In this document: piece after piece, positions 1-11,620 of the stretch
Layout of the letters: each line of letters begins with the position of its first letter
Position numbering within the stretch: position 1 is the stretch's first letter
Assembly (NCBI GenBank): GCA_024349245.1
Contig: JALDNG010000429.1
Location: 62,001-126,000, forward strand
Direction of reading: 5' to 3'
From: Neodontobutis hainanensis
Lineage: Eukaryota; Chordata; Actinopteri; Gobiiformes; Odontobutidae
Length of the DNA: 64,000 nt
Notes under the pieces: generated by a model
The model's input: only the letters and a program-made list of their open reading frames with translations
Told to the model about the DNA's origin: nothing
Database searches by the model: none
Made by a program: the position numbers and the translations under genes

Positions 1-302
1 TTAACTAAACTTAGTTAGAGGGAAAAAATTCCCAAAACCTATTAATCAAGATAAATACTCAGACTATTGATTTTATTCGGATAAGGATAAGAGAAAACAT
101 AAAGCCTTCATAAAATTAATTTTAAAAGCTGTCCTGAGGTGATGTTTTTATTAAAAATTCATAAAAATGAAGAATAAAAAGAAAAAATCATCATATGATA
201 GATTTAAGCTATTATTTTATTCAATATCTATATTTTTAAGAATAATTTTGTTCGAAAGATACAAATTTGAAAAAATATATAAAAATTATCAAAAATACTC
301 AT

Positions 303-655
303 TATTTTGGAGTGCGGAGATGAGGTAAACCTATCAGGACCATTTTCAACGATATTTTACATATATTTTGGCAATTTAGCAAGGTTTTTTTCACCTTTTG
401 GGGTTTTTCCGGCACGCTTTGGTAGTGTGAGCACCTGTAATCAGATATTTGGAGACTTCACTCACGCAAAACCTCACCCTCTGATCGGCATATTTGAACA
501 ACCTTACCTCTGCGGCATTAGATCAATGGGAATAACCTGTGTCTCTGACATCGTTCTATCTTAGTAAAAGTACTCTGTTCACTTCGTCACAGTATCTATG
601 AAACTTACCTTTACGTTAGCTGCGTTCTAAAGCTTACTGGTCCACACCGGTGTTT
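303..655 (+). repeat. Dispersed GC-richer repeat, copy 1
   Basis: This block is visibly richer in G+C than the surrounding DNA and shares ordered motifs with six other blocks in the window: a head resembling GAGNAAGGATGAG, a middle resembling GGNACNCTTTNGNAGTGTG, then AAAACCTCACC and CTCCTCG-like motifs, and a tail with CTTTACGTT and CACCGGT. An 85-codon open frame lies inside it, but it is not conserved between copies, so I treat the block as non-coding. It could be a SINE, a MITE or a conserved chromosomal element; no target-site duplication or terminal repeat was established. Confidence 0.6.
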
Positions 656-1391
656 AAGACAAATTTCAAAATATGTTATGTTTTAAAAAATATCTATCCT
701 GCAACAATTTAAATACTTTTTTCAATAAAAAAAACATCGGATTAAAAAATTTCCAAAAATTTTCTGATTAAAATTAATAAAAACATGATAAATTTTATAA
801 AGGCCACAATTTTTACGTCAGATATTCCTTTGATATTAATTAAAATTTTTCACAGTTATTAATAATTTTATCAACAAAATTGTTTTTCTAAATTTTATTT
901 GAATATAATTTATCAATAAATGAAAATCTTAATTTTTTACCTGATAAGAAACAAATGATACTTTTGAACATAAAAATATAGCTCATTATGAAAGATAATA
1001 TCCCAAGAGAATAAATTTTTATTTTCTAGTGATTTAATGAGTATAATAAAGTCCTTCACAGTCAAATTATTATTGACAGGAGAAGCACACCCTTTTATAA
1101 TAATCTAATAAAACCCTACAATGATTATAATTATGAGATTTAACCTCGAATAGTTATAATTTCCGTTAAGAATAAAATATTTTTATAAAATTGCTTAATT
1201 TGTTTCAAGGTTAAAAATAAAAAATGGATAAATACATTTAAAAATTCTTTATAGTGAATACCACTTATACAAATCAATAGATTCTTTTAAAATCTATGAA
1301 AAAGGAGCCGTCATTTTTTGTATTTGTAATGATTTTACGTTGTATCTTAATCCATTATTTTATTGAGTCTGCGTGAAACTGGTATCATAAA
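656..1391. other. AT-rich stretch upstream of the WD40 gene
   Basis: No coding, RNA or repeat signal was recognised. It should contain the promoter of the gene starting near 1392, but no motif stands out. Confidence 0.4.
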
Positions 1392-2785
1392 ATGATTAAT
1401 GCTTTCGAATATTTATCTCTTTCAAGTATTTCGCCATCAAAAATAACGATTTCAAATGGTAATTATTTCCTCAATAGTAGAAATCAGGAAAAATCAGATT
1501 TTAAGCTCGCTTTTTTGTTCATATAACAACAACTTAGATGCTGTCAATTATTCAAGATTTGCAGATGATACTTTAAGTCAAAACTGTGCATTCCCTTCTT
1601 ATGGATGTTTTAATCCGCGTAGATTGAGGTTAAAATATAGATTACCCAGATATTTTCGTTTTTGGTTGTGAATTTGGAAGATTATTCACTGTAAATGTTA
1701 GAAAAATCACATTTTTATCTCCAGGTATTCACCAATTATAATAAAATTTAACTTTTGCCACGATGAAGCGGTTTCTGATACCAAATTTTCAAACGATGGA
1801 TCTAGACTTGTAACATCTAACATCTAAAAGTTTACATGCAGCGAAGATACTTCGATTTTGGTTCACGATATGCACAAAGAACAGTGTATACTCCAGTTAA
1901 AGAATGAACAGAATTTTTCCATAAACTGTCTCTCAGTTTTCGACAGAGGTTTTAAATTTTCTTTTAAAAGATCTTTTTGCATCGGCTGATCAAAATGGCC
2001 TCTTAAAATTATGGGATATTAGAGTAAGGGGGCAAAATGAACATCACAAGCCTGTAATTACATTTAAACAGCTGAGGAATCGGATTAGCTATACAAAGAA
2101 AAGGAAAATTAATTTCTCATCTGATGATAAAGTTTTGACCTTTTTTAGTCCAGGTTCCAATTGATAAAATGTGTAAACTAATAGACGATTTTAAAATAAT
2201 AGCTACTTGTTCATGTTATTATTCCAAAATTAACGTGTGGGACATGAGACGTATTTTGGATACGGAAAATTTCTCATGTCAGTGTTCAACTCCTGTAACG
2301 TTTGCTGAACATTCTGGCTCTTTTAAGCAACAAGATATAGGTATTTTTCGCGTAAGACAGGCTTCATGGATATGGTCGACGATGGAATCAACATTTACGC
2401 AAGTGGTATTGACCATGTCATATATAAATACTCAATCTGCAGGCTTTATAAAGGTGAATACTCTAAAGCTACGAAAATTCATCCGGACACATTTTCCATT
2501 CCAGAAGAATTTGTACCGAATAATCACTGTCCTTTTACTTGTCTGGACATCAGTAAAGATAAAAAGTTCTTAATATCCTCTGATTATGGCGACGTTTCGC
2601 TAATCTGGAACATTTCATGTTGCGACTATCCAATTGTCGCTTTAAAACCTACTCCAGGGTCAAATATTAATTTTAATTATTTTGGAACACATCATGATGT
2701 CAAAGTACAAAATATAGATGTTAAAATAGGTGATGCAATCAACCTCATCTCATCCATTGTCACTGTGGTAATAAAATTCAAATAA
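1392..2785 (+). CDS. WD40-repeat protein, CDT2/DTL-like (CRL4 substrate receptor candidate)
   Basis: CDT2 proteins are WD40 receptors of the CUL4-DDB1 ubiquitin ligase that act in the nucleus on replication licensing factors. Seven exons are assembled here, separated by tiny GT-AG introns at 1459-1480, 1619-1640, 1810-1830, 1949-1970, 2131-2152 and 2341-2360. Removing each joins WD-repeat sense: PDIFVFGCEFGRLF, then HDEAVSDTKFSNDGSRLF, then FASADQNGLLKLWDIR, then KINVWDMRR, then GINIYASGIDHVIYKY, then FLISSDYGDVSLIWNIS. Two WDxR (DWD-box-like) motifs about 70 residues apart, a final blade and the order of blades fit CDT2; WDR55 is the main alternative for the N-terminal half. One base seems to be missing in the A run at 1702-1706. 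Translation stops just after the last blade, so the long disordered C-terminus of animal CDT2 is absent or lies in unrecognised exons. Start ATG 1392 is the first in frame. Confidence 0.6.
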
Positions 2786-5092
2786 TATTAGGGCTTTGAA
2801 CGACGGTGAAGCTCTCGAAATGGATAGAAAAGCATCTTTATTGAAAAAACCTGTCATAAAAAATAATTAAAAATGTCATAAAAAATGTTTATTCTATTTC
2901 TTCGACTTTTTCGTGTTTTTTAATAACGTTGTTATTTCTGCTGTAAATAATTTTTTCAGAACAAAATTCTTTGAAATTTTTCAGTCGTAACGGATTCGAA
3001 TATTAATTAGATGAATTTAATCTATTTATTTTTAACACTCCTTGATGTAACTTGAAACTCATACATTTCACATGTGTAAAAATGTGAAAAATCTGGTTTT
3101 TATTATCATTAAAAAAAAGTATTTTAAACGAAATTTTTATTCCTTATAATTTGGTCTAACGTCATAAATTTATGATTTATTCATTTTTAATTTTATGTTT
3201 TCACGTCAACATTTTACATTTGAAGCGTATCATATAATTTGAGAATATTTTTATTTTCAATTCGAAAAGTATTTTGAACATTCTTAGTTAATTTTTATCA
3301 TAAATGAAATAAATTGTTTTTCATTTTTTCCTGGGATAATCAAAGTTTCCCTATTTTACATTGTGAAGAAAGTAAGACTTAGTATTCATAATTATTGAAT
3401 TTAAATGTATAAAAATGAAAAAAAATTTTGAGCAGACTTTGACACAAAATTAAATTGTTTAATATTTAGTTTAAGAATTTTCGATCAATTTATTCATCTT
3501 TGATTTAAAATTTGATTATTTACATCAAATATGCTGGAAAACATCAAAATTATATTTCTTCCAAATTTTAAAGATTCACGAGATATACAAACATAAAATA
3601 AAAATATCCGTACAGGAAAGAATTTATTTTTTGTTACTCAAAATATTTTAATCATTTGAAGTAACTTTCGTATTTTTCACAAACATCGCCTTCCTTCGTT
3701 TTGAGCACTGAAAATAGTTTAACGTGGATAACAGAAAGAAATGTGAAAAATGAACAAAAAGAATTGTGAAGTATGGGTTAAATTTTCGTTCAAAGATCAG
3801 TGTAGCCTTAAAAATAATCTTTAAGATGCACTCTGCTTAATGACAACATGAAAATAAATTGAAGTATCCTTCCTTACAAATCATTTCAGCAACTTCAGAT
3901 CTATTTCACTTCATGCATTTCTTACAAATTACAAAATTCAATTTCATGTTTTATTTCTTCAACTTCTAGACAATCATACTACCATTAACCCAACTTCATC
4001 AAGAAAAACACTTGGCTTAGTCATCGCTAGATATTAAAATACGGACACAACTGGCAAACATCAATGATTTTAATCTTAAAACTGTAATTCCTTCATTAAA
4101 TTATGAAGGAGTCGTGTCATGACTTAAAATAGTAAAAACAATTTTTACTCTTATCTCACCTTTATCACAAAATGTAACAAATTTCTCCCTCTTTTAAGAT
4201 GTCAGATGTTTAAAAAATGTAAAAAAAATTTTTGGATCATTCCAACCACCTAAATATTCTTATTAACAAAGAGAATCAAATTGAAACAAGTAAGTCGAGC
4301 TTTCATCATTAGAGTATATAGACGTAAAATTTCTTATAAAGAAACTCAGATGAGTTTGACTCATCCTCGTAGTCCAAAAATATTAAATTCCTTTCCTTCA
4401 CAACAAATTTTTTTAAATTTTCAGATTCATATTTTTGTTAGTTAAGGCATCAATTCATTTTTATGTTTAAAACCTCACATTTATTTGTTATTTCTGAGTT
4501 TTTAGATTCTTTTATGGATATAATTTTCTGTTATTCATTGGCGTCTCAGTGGAAGTACAGTATTTGTTAAAGGTTACTGAACCCATCCCTAAAAGATTAT
4601 GAAACATAGAAGGAAAGTTGTAATCATTATAACCTAACGAAAACCGACTGAAGATGGTTTGATTTTTGTAAAGAGGAAAAAATTTAATATTTCATCACTA
4701 AAACAGATGATTTTGATAAAGTATCATATTTTAATGGAAAAGGTAAAAAATTAAGTTGCAAAAATTTGAAAGTTGATCAACGAGCAGAAGAATAATGTAA
4801 GGTGAAATGGCATTTAACATTTGAAATAGTGACTAATTTAGTTCATCTTTCAAGTTTAATATTGTTTATTAAAACCACGCTCAAAACTATTATTATCAGG
4901 TTTTATATTTTCATCATTCTCTTGATAGTAATCAACAAATGCATTTTCAAATATTTTAACTCGTCTGTGATTTTAAAATAAGAAAATATTTCGCTTCAAA
5001 CTTAAAATTAATTTTTTGGAATAAACTTGAAGAAGAATGACTGGACTTATTTTTGGACAGTGATTTTATTAATCTTTCTGGTAGATTTTTTT
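2786..5092. other. AT-rich intergenic stretch
   Basis: About 2.3 kb with frequent stops in all frames. I see no gene, RNA or transposon signal. Confidence 0.4.
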
Positions 5093-5466
5093 GTGGAGCA
5101 AGGATGAGTTAAGCCTATTAGGGCTTCTTTCGAAGGAAGATTACACCTATTTTATGCCCTTCGTAAAAGCTATACATGCTAGGTTCGACCTTTCGGCGCT
5201 TTAATCCATTTCGGTACCCTTTCCTAGTTTAGGGAATTGGTTTTTTGGTGTGTACGACTCTCCCCAACTTAAAGCCTCATCATCTCCTCGCTTACTAGGT
5301 AAGCCTTACTTCTAATACATTGGATCACTGATAAGTAACGTTATTTTTTAATCATTTAGATATGGGAGGAGGACTCTCGGGACCACTTCAACATAACTTA
5401 TAAACATTCCTACATGTTTGGCTCCCCAAGAACATTCACCGGTCCTCAATGATCAAGAGTGGGAAA
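5093..5466 (+). repeat. Dispersed GC-richer repeat, copy 2
   Basis: This is the best-preserved full copy. It starts GAGCAAGGATGAG, has CTTTCGAAG near the head, a GGTTCGACC motif around 5182 that resembles a pol III B box, TTTCGGTACCCTTTC in the middle, CTCATCATCTCCTCG further on, and CACCGGTCCTCAATG at the tail. The B-box resemblance is imperfect and not shared by all copies, so a tRNA-derived SINE origin is only a possibility. Confidence 0.65.
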
Positions 5467-5895
5467 TATTAAACAATATATTCAATAAGATATGAAAAGA
5501 GACGATATGTCCATTAGGGGATAAAAATCACAATCAGCGTCATTACTTATAATTAGTAGATTTTATAAAAACAACTATTTAAAACAAGTTCTCCTGGTAA
5601 AATTGTATGAATATTTATACAAGCAACTTTCATGGTAGACTGGCAGTTCGACACCACCCATAAAGTCTGGACAAATACTTCTCTTACACATATATTTAAT
5701 TATAAAATATATATTTTAAAAAATCTATGGAAATACCTTTTGAAACAAAGTAATTAAGAAAATGTCTTGACATAATTTAAAAACATTACAAATTGATATG
5801 TTTTAAATTTGATAAAACATGAGAGATTTTAATTTACGTATGAACCAATCGAAAATTAAAAAAATAAATCGAGCATTTTTTATGATGAATATATT

Positions 5896-6087
5896 GTGAA
5901 ATTTTATTCACAGACCAAGAATTATTCATCCCGTTTGTTAAATTTTGTCAAGAATTTCAAAATTCATCACTTAAAGATTGGACGACGTGACAAAACTAGC
6001 TTTTTAATAATGAAATTATTTCAGATGATCGACTCCGATGACAAAGTGATTAATGTCAATGTTAAAAAAATAATTTTTGAAAATTAG
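5896..6087 (+). pseudogene. Possible EF-hand fragment at the left duplication edge
   Basis: A 63-codon frame whose end reads LFQMIDSDDKVINVNVKKI, resembling the entering helix and Ca2+ loop of an EF hand (acidic residues at loop positions 1, 3 and 4, Ile at position 8). It resembles the fragment at 34281-34541 (shared KIHxLK, then LF/IF, then a D-rich loop). No neighbouring exon was found. It may be a relic or chance similarity. Confidence 0.25.
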
Positions 6088-6972
6088 CTTCATTGACAAA
6101 CGGAAGAATAAATTTTATTTTTAAAGATTACTTTGAATGAAATAAAAATTTATTTATTTAAAACTGTGAAGAATACTAAAATTAAAAATAATAAATAGAC
6201 AAAATATGCAATAAACGCAATGAGATAATTCAAAATAATATCATGTTGATCTGTTATAAAACCATCATGTTTATCAAAGAGTGAAAAAATGTGAAACCAT
6301 AATTCAGATTTTTTTTAAATTATGTATTTTATTCCTTGAAAAAATTATAAAATATGCCAAAATTAAAGAACGTGAATTTAAATATATTTTATGATCCTGA
6401 AAGATAAATCGAATAAAATAACAGTTTATGATCATTTAATCGACCGGTTCATGTGGAAGAATAATGTCGGATATGTTAACAATCAACATGAAGATAAAGT
6501 TTGGGAAGATTTTACAAATAATACAATTAATTTTCAATAAGTTGGTAATAAAAATAAATTAGTTACGATATTTGAAAGTAATTGCGTTGCTCATAAACAA
6601 AATAATGTTTTTCAAATTATCAATCGTGGCATATTTACGTAATTAATGTGGCCTTTCATGTTTTTGAATAAAAAGATAGTTGTGGGACAAGTATCGTTTC
6701 AGATATTATTGGTAAAACGAAATGAGAATAGATTTAATTAAACCTTTTATGGTAGTCATAATAAAAAATTTGCAAATTTTTATGATAATAAGTAATAAAA
6801 TCATTTATTTAAAATCAAAAACATTCAAACAGCACTTTTTTAAATACGAGAAAATAAACATTTTCAGATATGTCAAATAAATAAAAATAACTAATTTTAC
6901 AATCAGTATCAAAGATATGTTTTTAAGTTAAGATTTATTATAAATTAGAAAATGGGTAATTTTAATTATATT

Positions 6973-7595
6973 TTAAATATCTAATGTCAATGAACCAAAA
7001 TAGACATCTTTTCAGCAGTCTAATTCTGGTAATACAAAAACCTTTTAAATTCCTCGAATGAAAGACGACCGTCGTAATCTTCATCGTAAACAAAAATAGT
7101 TTTATCGACAACTTGCTGCAGTTGATCATCTTTAAGGTTGTTTCCTATCATTGACTTTAAAACGCTGAATAATTCTCCATTCGATATGTACCCATCACGA
7201 TTGACGTCGTAAATATCGAAGATAACTGAACTTATATGATATATAAACATCTTATTTTCGCCTCAAGATCTCCTCTATGACTGAAAAGAGAAATTCCATT
7301 GATGAATTCTAAATATAAAGTAAAGTCGACGACCATTTAGATCGATTTCCCCATTATTATCAGAGTCAAACACTTCAAGAACTCTGTTAACCAATGGGTT
7401 TTGTTTTAGGCCTGGTATGCTCATTATTTCTTCCTTCGTTAATGACCCAGATTGATCTTTGTCGATTTTAGAAAATCTTGCTTTAAGTCGGCGAATTTCT
7501 TCTTGGTTTACTTAAACTCTCAAAAACAAATTTTACGAAGAGTATTCCCAGTAGAAATTTCATTACCCTTGATTAAATTATTTTTAAAATACCAT
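6973..7595 (-). CDS. Calcineurin B regulatory subunit, left-arm copy (3' end frameshifted)
   Basis: Calcineurin B binds calcineurin A and confers Ca2+ sensitivity on this Ser/Thr phosphatase. The structure mirrors the right-arm gene: ATG at 7595-7593, then introns at 7568-7592, 7511-7536, 7309-7333, 7226-7248 and 7020-7041. Four EF hands are readable, including DGYISNGELFSVLKSMIGN and DYDGRLSFEEF, and the N-terminus MGNE is a myristoylation signal. Relative to the right copy, three single bases are missing near the 3' end: one in the A run ending exon 5, one T inside intron 5, one T in exon 6. The two exonic losses shift the last exon out of the frame ending LTLDI and extend the reading past the homologous stop at 6973-6975. 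This is either assembly error or early decay of this copy. Confidence 0.88.
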
Positions 7596-10500
7596 TATCT
7601 TTCACACCTGTATGTTATATCGTATATAAAAGATATGAGTAATGCGCATAATCAAAAAGATCAACTTATAGGCATTAATTATGGAAACGCAACAGTAAAT
7701 TTTAACATTATAATGAAACCAATTCTTTTAAATTGACGAAATTCAAATTTTTTGACGTGTTTAATCACATCATCATGTTTCTAATAGTAGGCGTATATTA
7801 TTAATTATCGTGAAAGTAGCCAATAATCATTTAATTCATACATATTTAAATAATAATAGATGAGAAATACATTTTATGTGAAGATCGGATGAGCAATATT
7901 TTATTTGGTAAGGAAGTCAAGACATTATTTACTAATTCTCCTCTTTTTCAACAATTTACATCTATTATTGGGGATAAATTTATATTGACTTATATTTTAA
8001 ATCCTATTTGATAAAAATTACAGGGATTTTTACTCAAAAGTGAATATATTTTGAAACAATCTCTAACATTTTTTGGATCAACAACAACTGTGAAGAGTTT
8101 TTTTCAAATATTGCATTGTATTATAAGATTAATACGGAATTAAAAAAATAATAAACCATTTTCGACTAATGTTAGTTTGCAAATATGCATTTTCTTTCCA
8201 CGACATACTCAATTGGTAAATTCAGTCATTTGGTCTGTATAACTGAACTAATCCAAGTGCCGCTCTTAAGTTTATTTAAAATTCGAGCATGAGTAATTTA
8301 TTCACAACTGAGTATTATCTGACAGTAAAATTTCAAAACTACTGAATGATCAAATATCATAAAAATTTTATGTGCCTAAACCATTAATTGTTGATATTAT
8401 CATATTAATGCGATTCGCATATCTATAAGATCATTTCGAAAACATTTATTTTATCGGGAAGCTTAAAATTCATTGATATTTATGATATAAAGCAATTTGA
8501 TAATTATATGGATTTATTTAGCATCTTTAACCAGTCATTTTTTTAATAAGTCGGCCATTGTTATTGCGCAAACATCATGAAACCAAAATTTACATCGAAT
8601 TTTCTTTTTAATGATTTGAACTGATATATTGAGATAAGTTCAAGTGTTTGAATAAAGATACTTGATTTTTTCGATATTTGCAAAATTATTTAAGCTTAAA
8701 CCTATTTTTATTGAATAGTTCGTCACAAGTCAGACGAGTTTTACATTTTGAAAATCATTCTTATTGGATAAATTTCATGTTTCATTCTTTCAGTTCAATA
8801 TATTTTAGAAATTAAAAATTCATTTAATTATAAAAACTTTGAGAACAATACTCGAATATCGTTAATGGCTACATTGCGTTAAATTAACACAAATTCTAAA
8901 TTATTCAGTATTTATAATTTAAATTTGTTAGTTTGTGTTTATGGTTGTTATAATTGTCAATGTTATATAAATTCTTAGTTTTGATCATACTATTGATTTA
9001 ATGTGAGATATAAATTATTACTGCATCAAAATTTAAACCTATTAAGACAGAGCGCATGTCCATATAGGATTAAATCAAAGACTAAATATTTAAGTCTAAA
9101 CTGCCAGGATCTCTTATAAAATCAGGTTTTTTATTTTCATAAATATTGGTGGTTTATGGTTTGAAGATTTATCAATTTGATTTCGATGTTATAATCCATC
9201 GATACCTTGGTCTCGCCAAAATTTATGAGAAGTTAATTTTGATTAATTTTTACACATACGTATTGAACTCGTCAAAGTTAATTTTAAAGAGCATTTAAAG
9301 TTTTAACTATTTCCTACGAGAATATACGAGAACAATAAAAAGCATCAGATTCTAGAACAGTAGATTACAATGTAATTTATGAAAATCTTAAATCTAATGT
9401 TGGAGTTCAAAATATGAAACGAAAAAATCGATATGAAGGACAAAAACTATTGCGATTTGACTCAATTCAATAACTGTATAACTATGAATAAGAGACGTTT
9501 TTATTTTGGGGAATCAATCAAATGGTAATCTTGAATATAAAAGTAATGATAAAAAACAAACATTTGTAAATATATCACTTATATTTGATAGAATTAAGCT
9601 AGGCGGACCTGATTAGCGGGAAAAGTATGTTTATTCATAGGTGTATATCATATCCTATCGTTGTTAGATTTTCTCAAAATGGCATATCTTACTGGAATTG
9701 AAGAGCTATTAATCCAAAATTAACCATCAGAACTAAAGTAAAGAGTGTAAACACTATAACTTTGAATAATAATAACATCTTTTTAAGAATATTTAAAGTA
9801 GTTTATTTCATCGATTCAAAAAGAAATTATAAATCAGAAATGTGATAAACCGATTTATTCAAAGAAATTCAGATATACGTTTCGCCTTTTATATTATATA
9901 TCTATGAAATAGTCGAAATTATGTTATCCCTGTTATTTAAACATAGAAATGAGTTAGGTTTTGCACTTTCGAATTAAAATATTATTTAATTAATCTTAAT
10001 GAAGCAATGAAATTTTTAAAATATGAATTTATTCAAAGCAGCTATTTCATGCTTAATTGCGCGTGCGTTGAAAACTGCGCACTTTATATATAATTAAAGT
10101 ATCGTTTTATGTATGTAACAGTGACTGTACCATTATGTTCCTAAACTATGGGATCATTCGTTTTTGTTAATATTAAAAAGTTCTTGTATAAATTATAATA
10201 ATGTGAGATTAAATTTTTAAATGTTTGAAGCATTGACTATGATATTTCATTCAACTTTCATTCTAACTCTCTAAATATCTAAAATATCGACTTTTTCTTG
10301 AGAAGAATTATTTTCACAATAACATATTGCCGCTTGAATTAGTGTTTGAAAATTATCAGATTTAGTATATCTCAACATTATTTATCAAAAAAATAAAAAT
10401 AAAATTAATTATTTTAATTATTTTTCGCGAAATATTGTGTATCACAATTTTACTAAGTGTATCATATAAATGCGCGCGAAATCAAAATAGTTATCTTTAG

Positions 10501-11178
10501 TTATTCGTTACATCTAGCTCAAAAATCTAATAAATTTTAGCACATCCAAAATATAAATATCATTAATTCATTCCACGTTACTGGAAAAACACTGAATGAT
10601 AAATTTTATACGTTTTAATCTTGATAGATTTTAGCTCATTTGTACATACAAAATGGCTTTTCATGTATTACTTAGAAAATCCTTTTAAAGCAGAATTAAA
10701 ATCGAGTTCTTTAAGATTATTCTAAAGACAATTTCCCATAATCGTTGATGCATACGCTAGTCAGGAGCCTCTAAATTGTAATTTCCTGTTGCTGTGCATA
10801 ACAATTGAAGCAGCGCGATTTAAATGCTAGTTAAAACATAATTTAACGATAAAAGCAGAAACAAAAGAAAGCTCCAACTTATAAAATAAAAGTAGCCAAA
10901 TGAACAAATTAATCATATTGCGGAAAGTTTTCAAATGGTCGAAACCCCATAAGGTCAATTCACAATATTAAACGAACATCATATATGAGTTTTAACTTAA
11001 GTCGAAACTGAGTGGATATCCAGAAACATCGATCGAACTCAATACGCAGAATTGTGGATACCAAAACATGACAACAAATTAAAACTAAAAGCAACGATGA
11101 ACAAAAACGGCAAATAAACAAAATGGCACCACACCCCAAGCAAAACTGAAAAACGAAAATTTACACTAATTTAAAAAA

Positions 11179-11335
11179 GAAGCTGCGCGAACGCAACCTC
11201 AAGAACAAAAATTATACGTCCGAGTTTCTCATTCCGAGAAATCGCAGAGGTCAGCCGGCACTCAGTGCAATGTCCCCGCCTCGCCCTGGAAGGACAGCCT
11301 TCTTGATCGCTGTACCTCCTACGTCAGGTAAGTAT
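11179..11335 (-). ncRNA. U1 spliceosomal snRNA, left-arm copy
   Basis: U1 RNA base-pairs with 5' splice sites as part of the U1 snRNP. On the minus strand it begins ATACTTACCTG (the 5'-splice-site recognition sequence) and contains the stem-loop I motif GATCAAGAAG bound by U1-70K, the CAGGGCGAGG core helix segment, the stem-loop II loop ATTGCAC bound by U1A/SNF, stem-loop III TTTCTC-GGAAT-GAGAAA, an Sm site TAATTTTTG, and a terminal stem with a TTCG loop. It is identical over all 157 nt to the copy at 29365-29521, although the flanking DNA has diverged. Family length is usually about 160-165 nt. Confidence 0.97.
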
Positions 11336-11359
11336 GACTTTTATCCGATTTTGCTCAGT

Positions 11360-11399
11360 TTATATAAACAACTCTGTATTTTTAGAATTGATGACGTCA
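11360..11399 (-). promoter_or_regulatory. U1 upstream elements, left arm (TATA-like and CRE-like)
   Basis: Read on the minus strand, TATATAA lies at 11360-11366 (-31 to -25 from the RNA start) and the palindrome TGACGTCA at 11392-11399 (-64 to -57). Both are exactly mirrored in the other arm. The interval between them sits where a PSE is expected in animal snRNA genes, but I cannot identify the PSE itself. Confidence 0.55.
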
Positions 11400-11620
11400 T
11401 ATTTGTGAAATCTTAACGATCGTTCTCACCTTAGTTATTAAGTAATAGGTTCAATTTTAATTTAATTCTTATTCATTTAAATATAGTATTCGGAATAATA
11501 TAACTTTTCATGAAAATAGAGAGAAATTTAACTTTTTAATATACACCATAGATAATCATTTTGAAAAAATCTGAGTTCAGCTATTTTTAAAACCAGCCTC
11601 ACAAGGAATCTAATATATCT

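Larger units (their letters stand above)
6065..11620 (+). repeat. Left arm of a large inverted duplication
   Basis: This segment is the reverse complement of about 29080-34655. Matching points keep a near-constant coordinate sum: about 40708 at the calcineurin B genes and 40700 at the U1 genes. Genes are conserved while spacers carry scattered substitutions and small indels, many in homopolymers. Similarity fades near 6065 on the outer side and near 11620 on the inner side. No terminal repeats or transposase flank the arms. Apart from U1, calcineurin B and an EF-hand-like frame mirrored from the other arm, about 3.5 kb between the two genes (7.6-11.2 kb) shows no further gene. Confidence 0.95.

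Noticed and set aside
307..564. 85-codon frame in dispersed repeat copy 1
   Set aside because: Not preserved in the other six copies and no similarity to a protein family.
2786..2880. Additional CDT2-like exon reading ALNDGEALEMDRKASLLKK downstream of the stop
   Set aside because: No donor in the preceding exon has the phase needed to reach this frame; possible only with another indel.
5160..5230. tRNA or pol III gene suggested by GGTTCGACC
   Set aside because: No cloverleaf can be drawn and the motif is not shared by most repeat copies.
7452..7736. 94-codon frame, repeated at 32972-33256 on the other strand
   Set aside because: Present in both arms only because the arms are duplicates; it is antisense to calcineurin B exons 1-3 and runs through introns.
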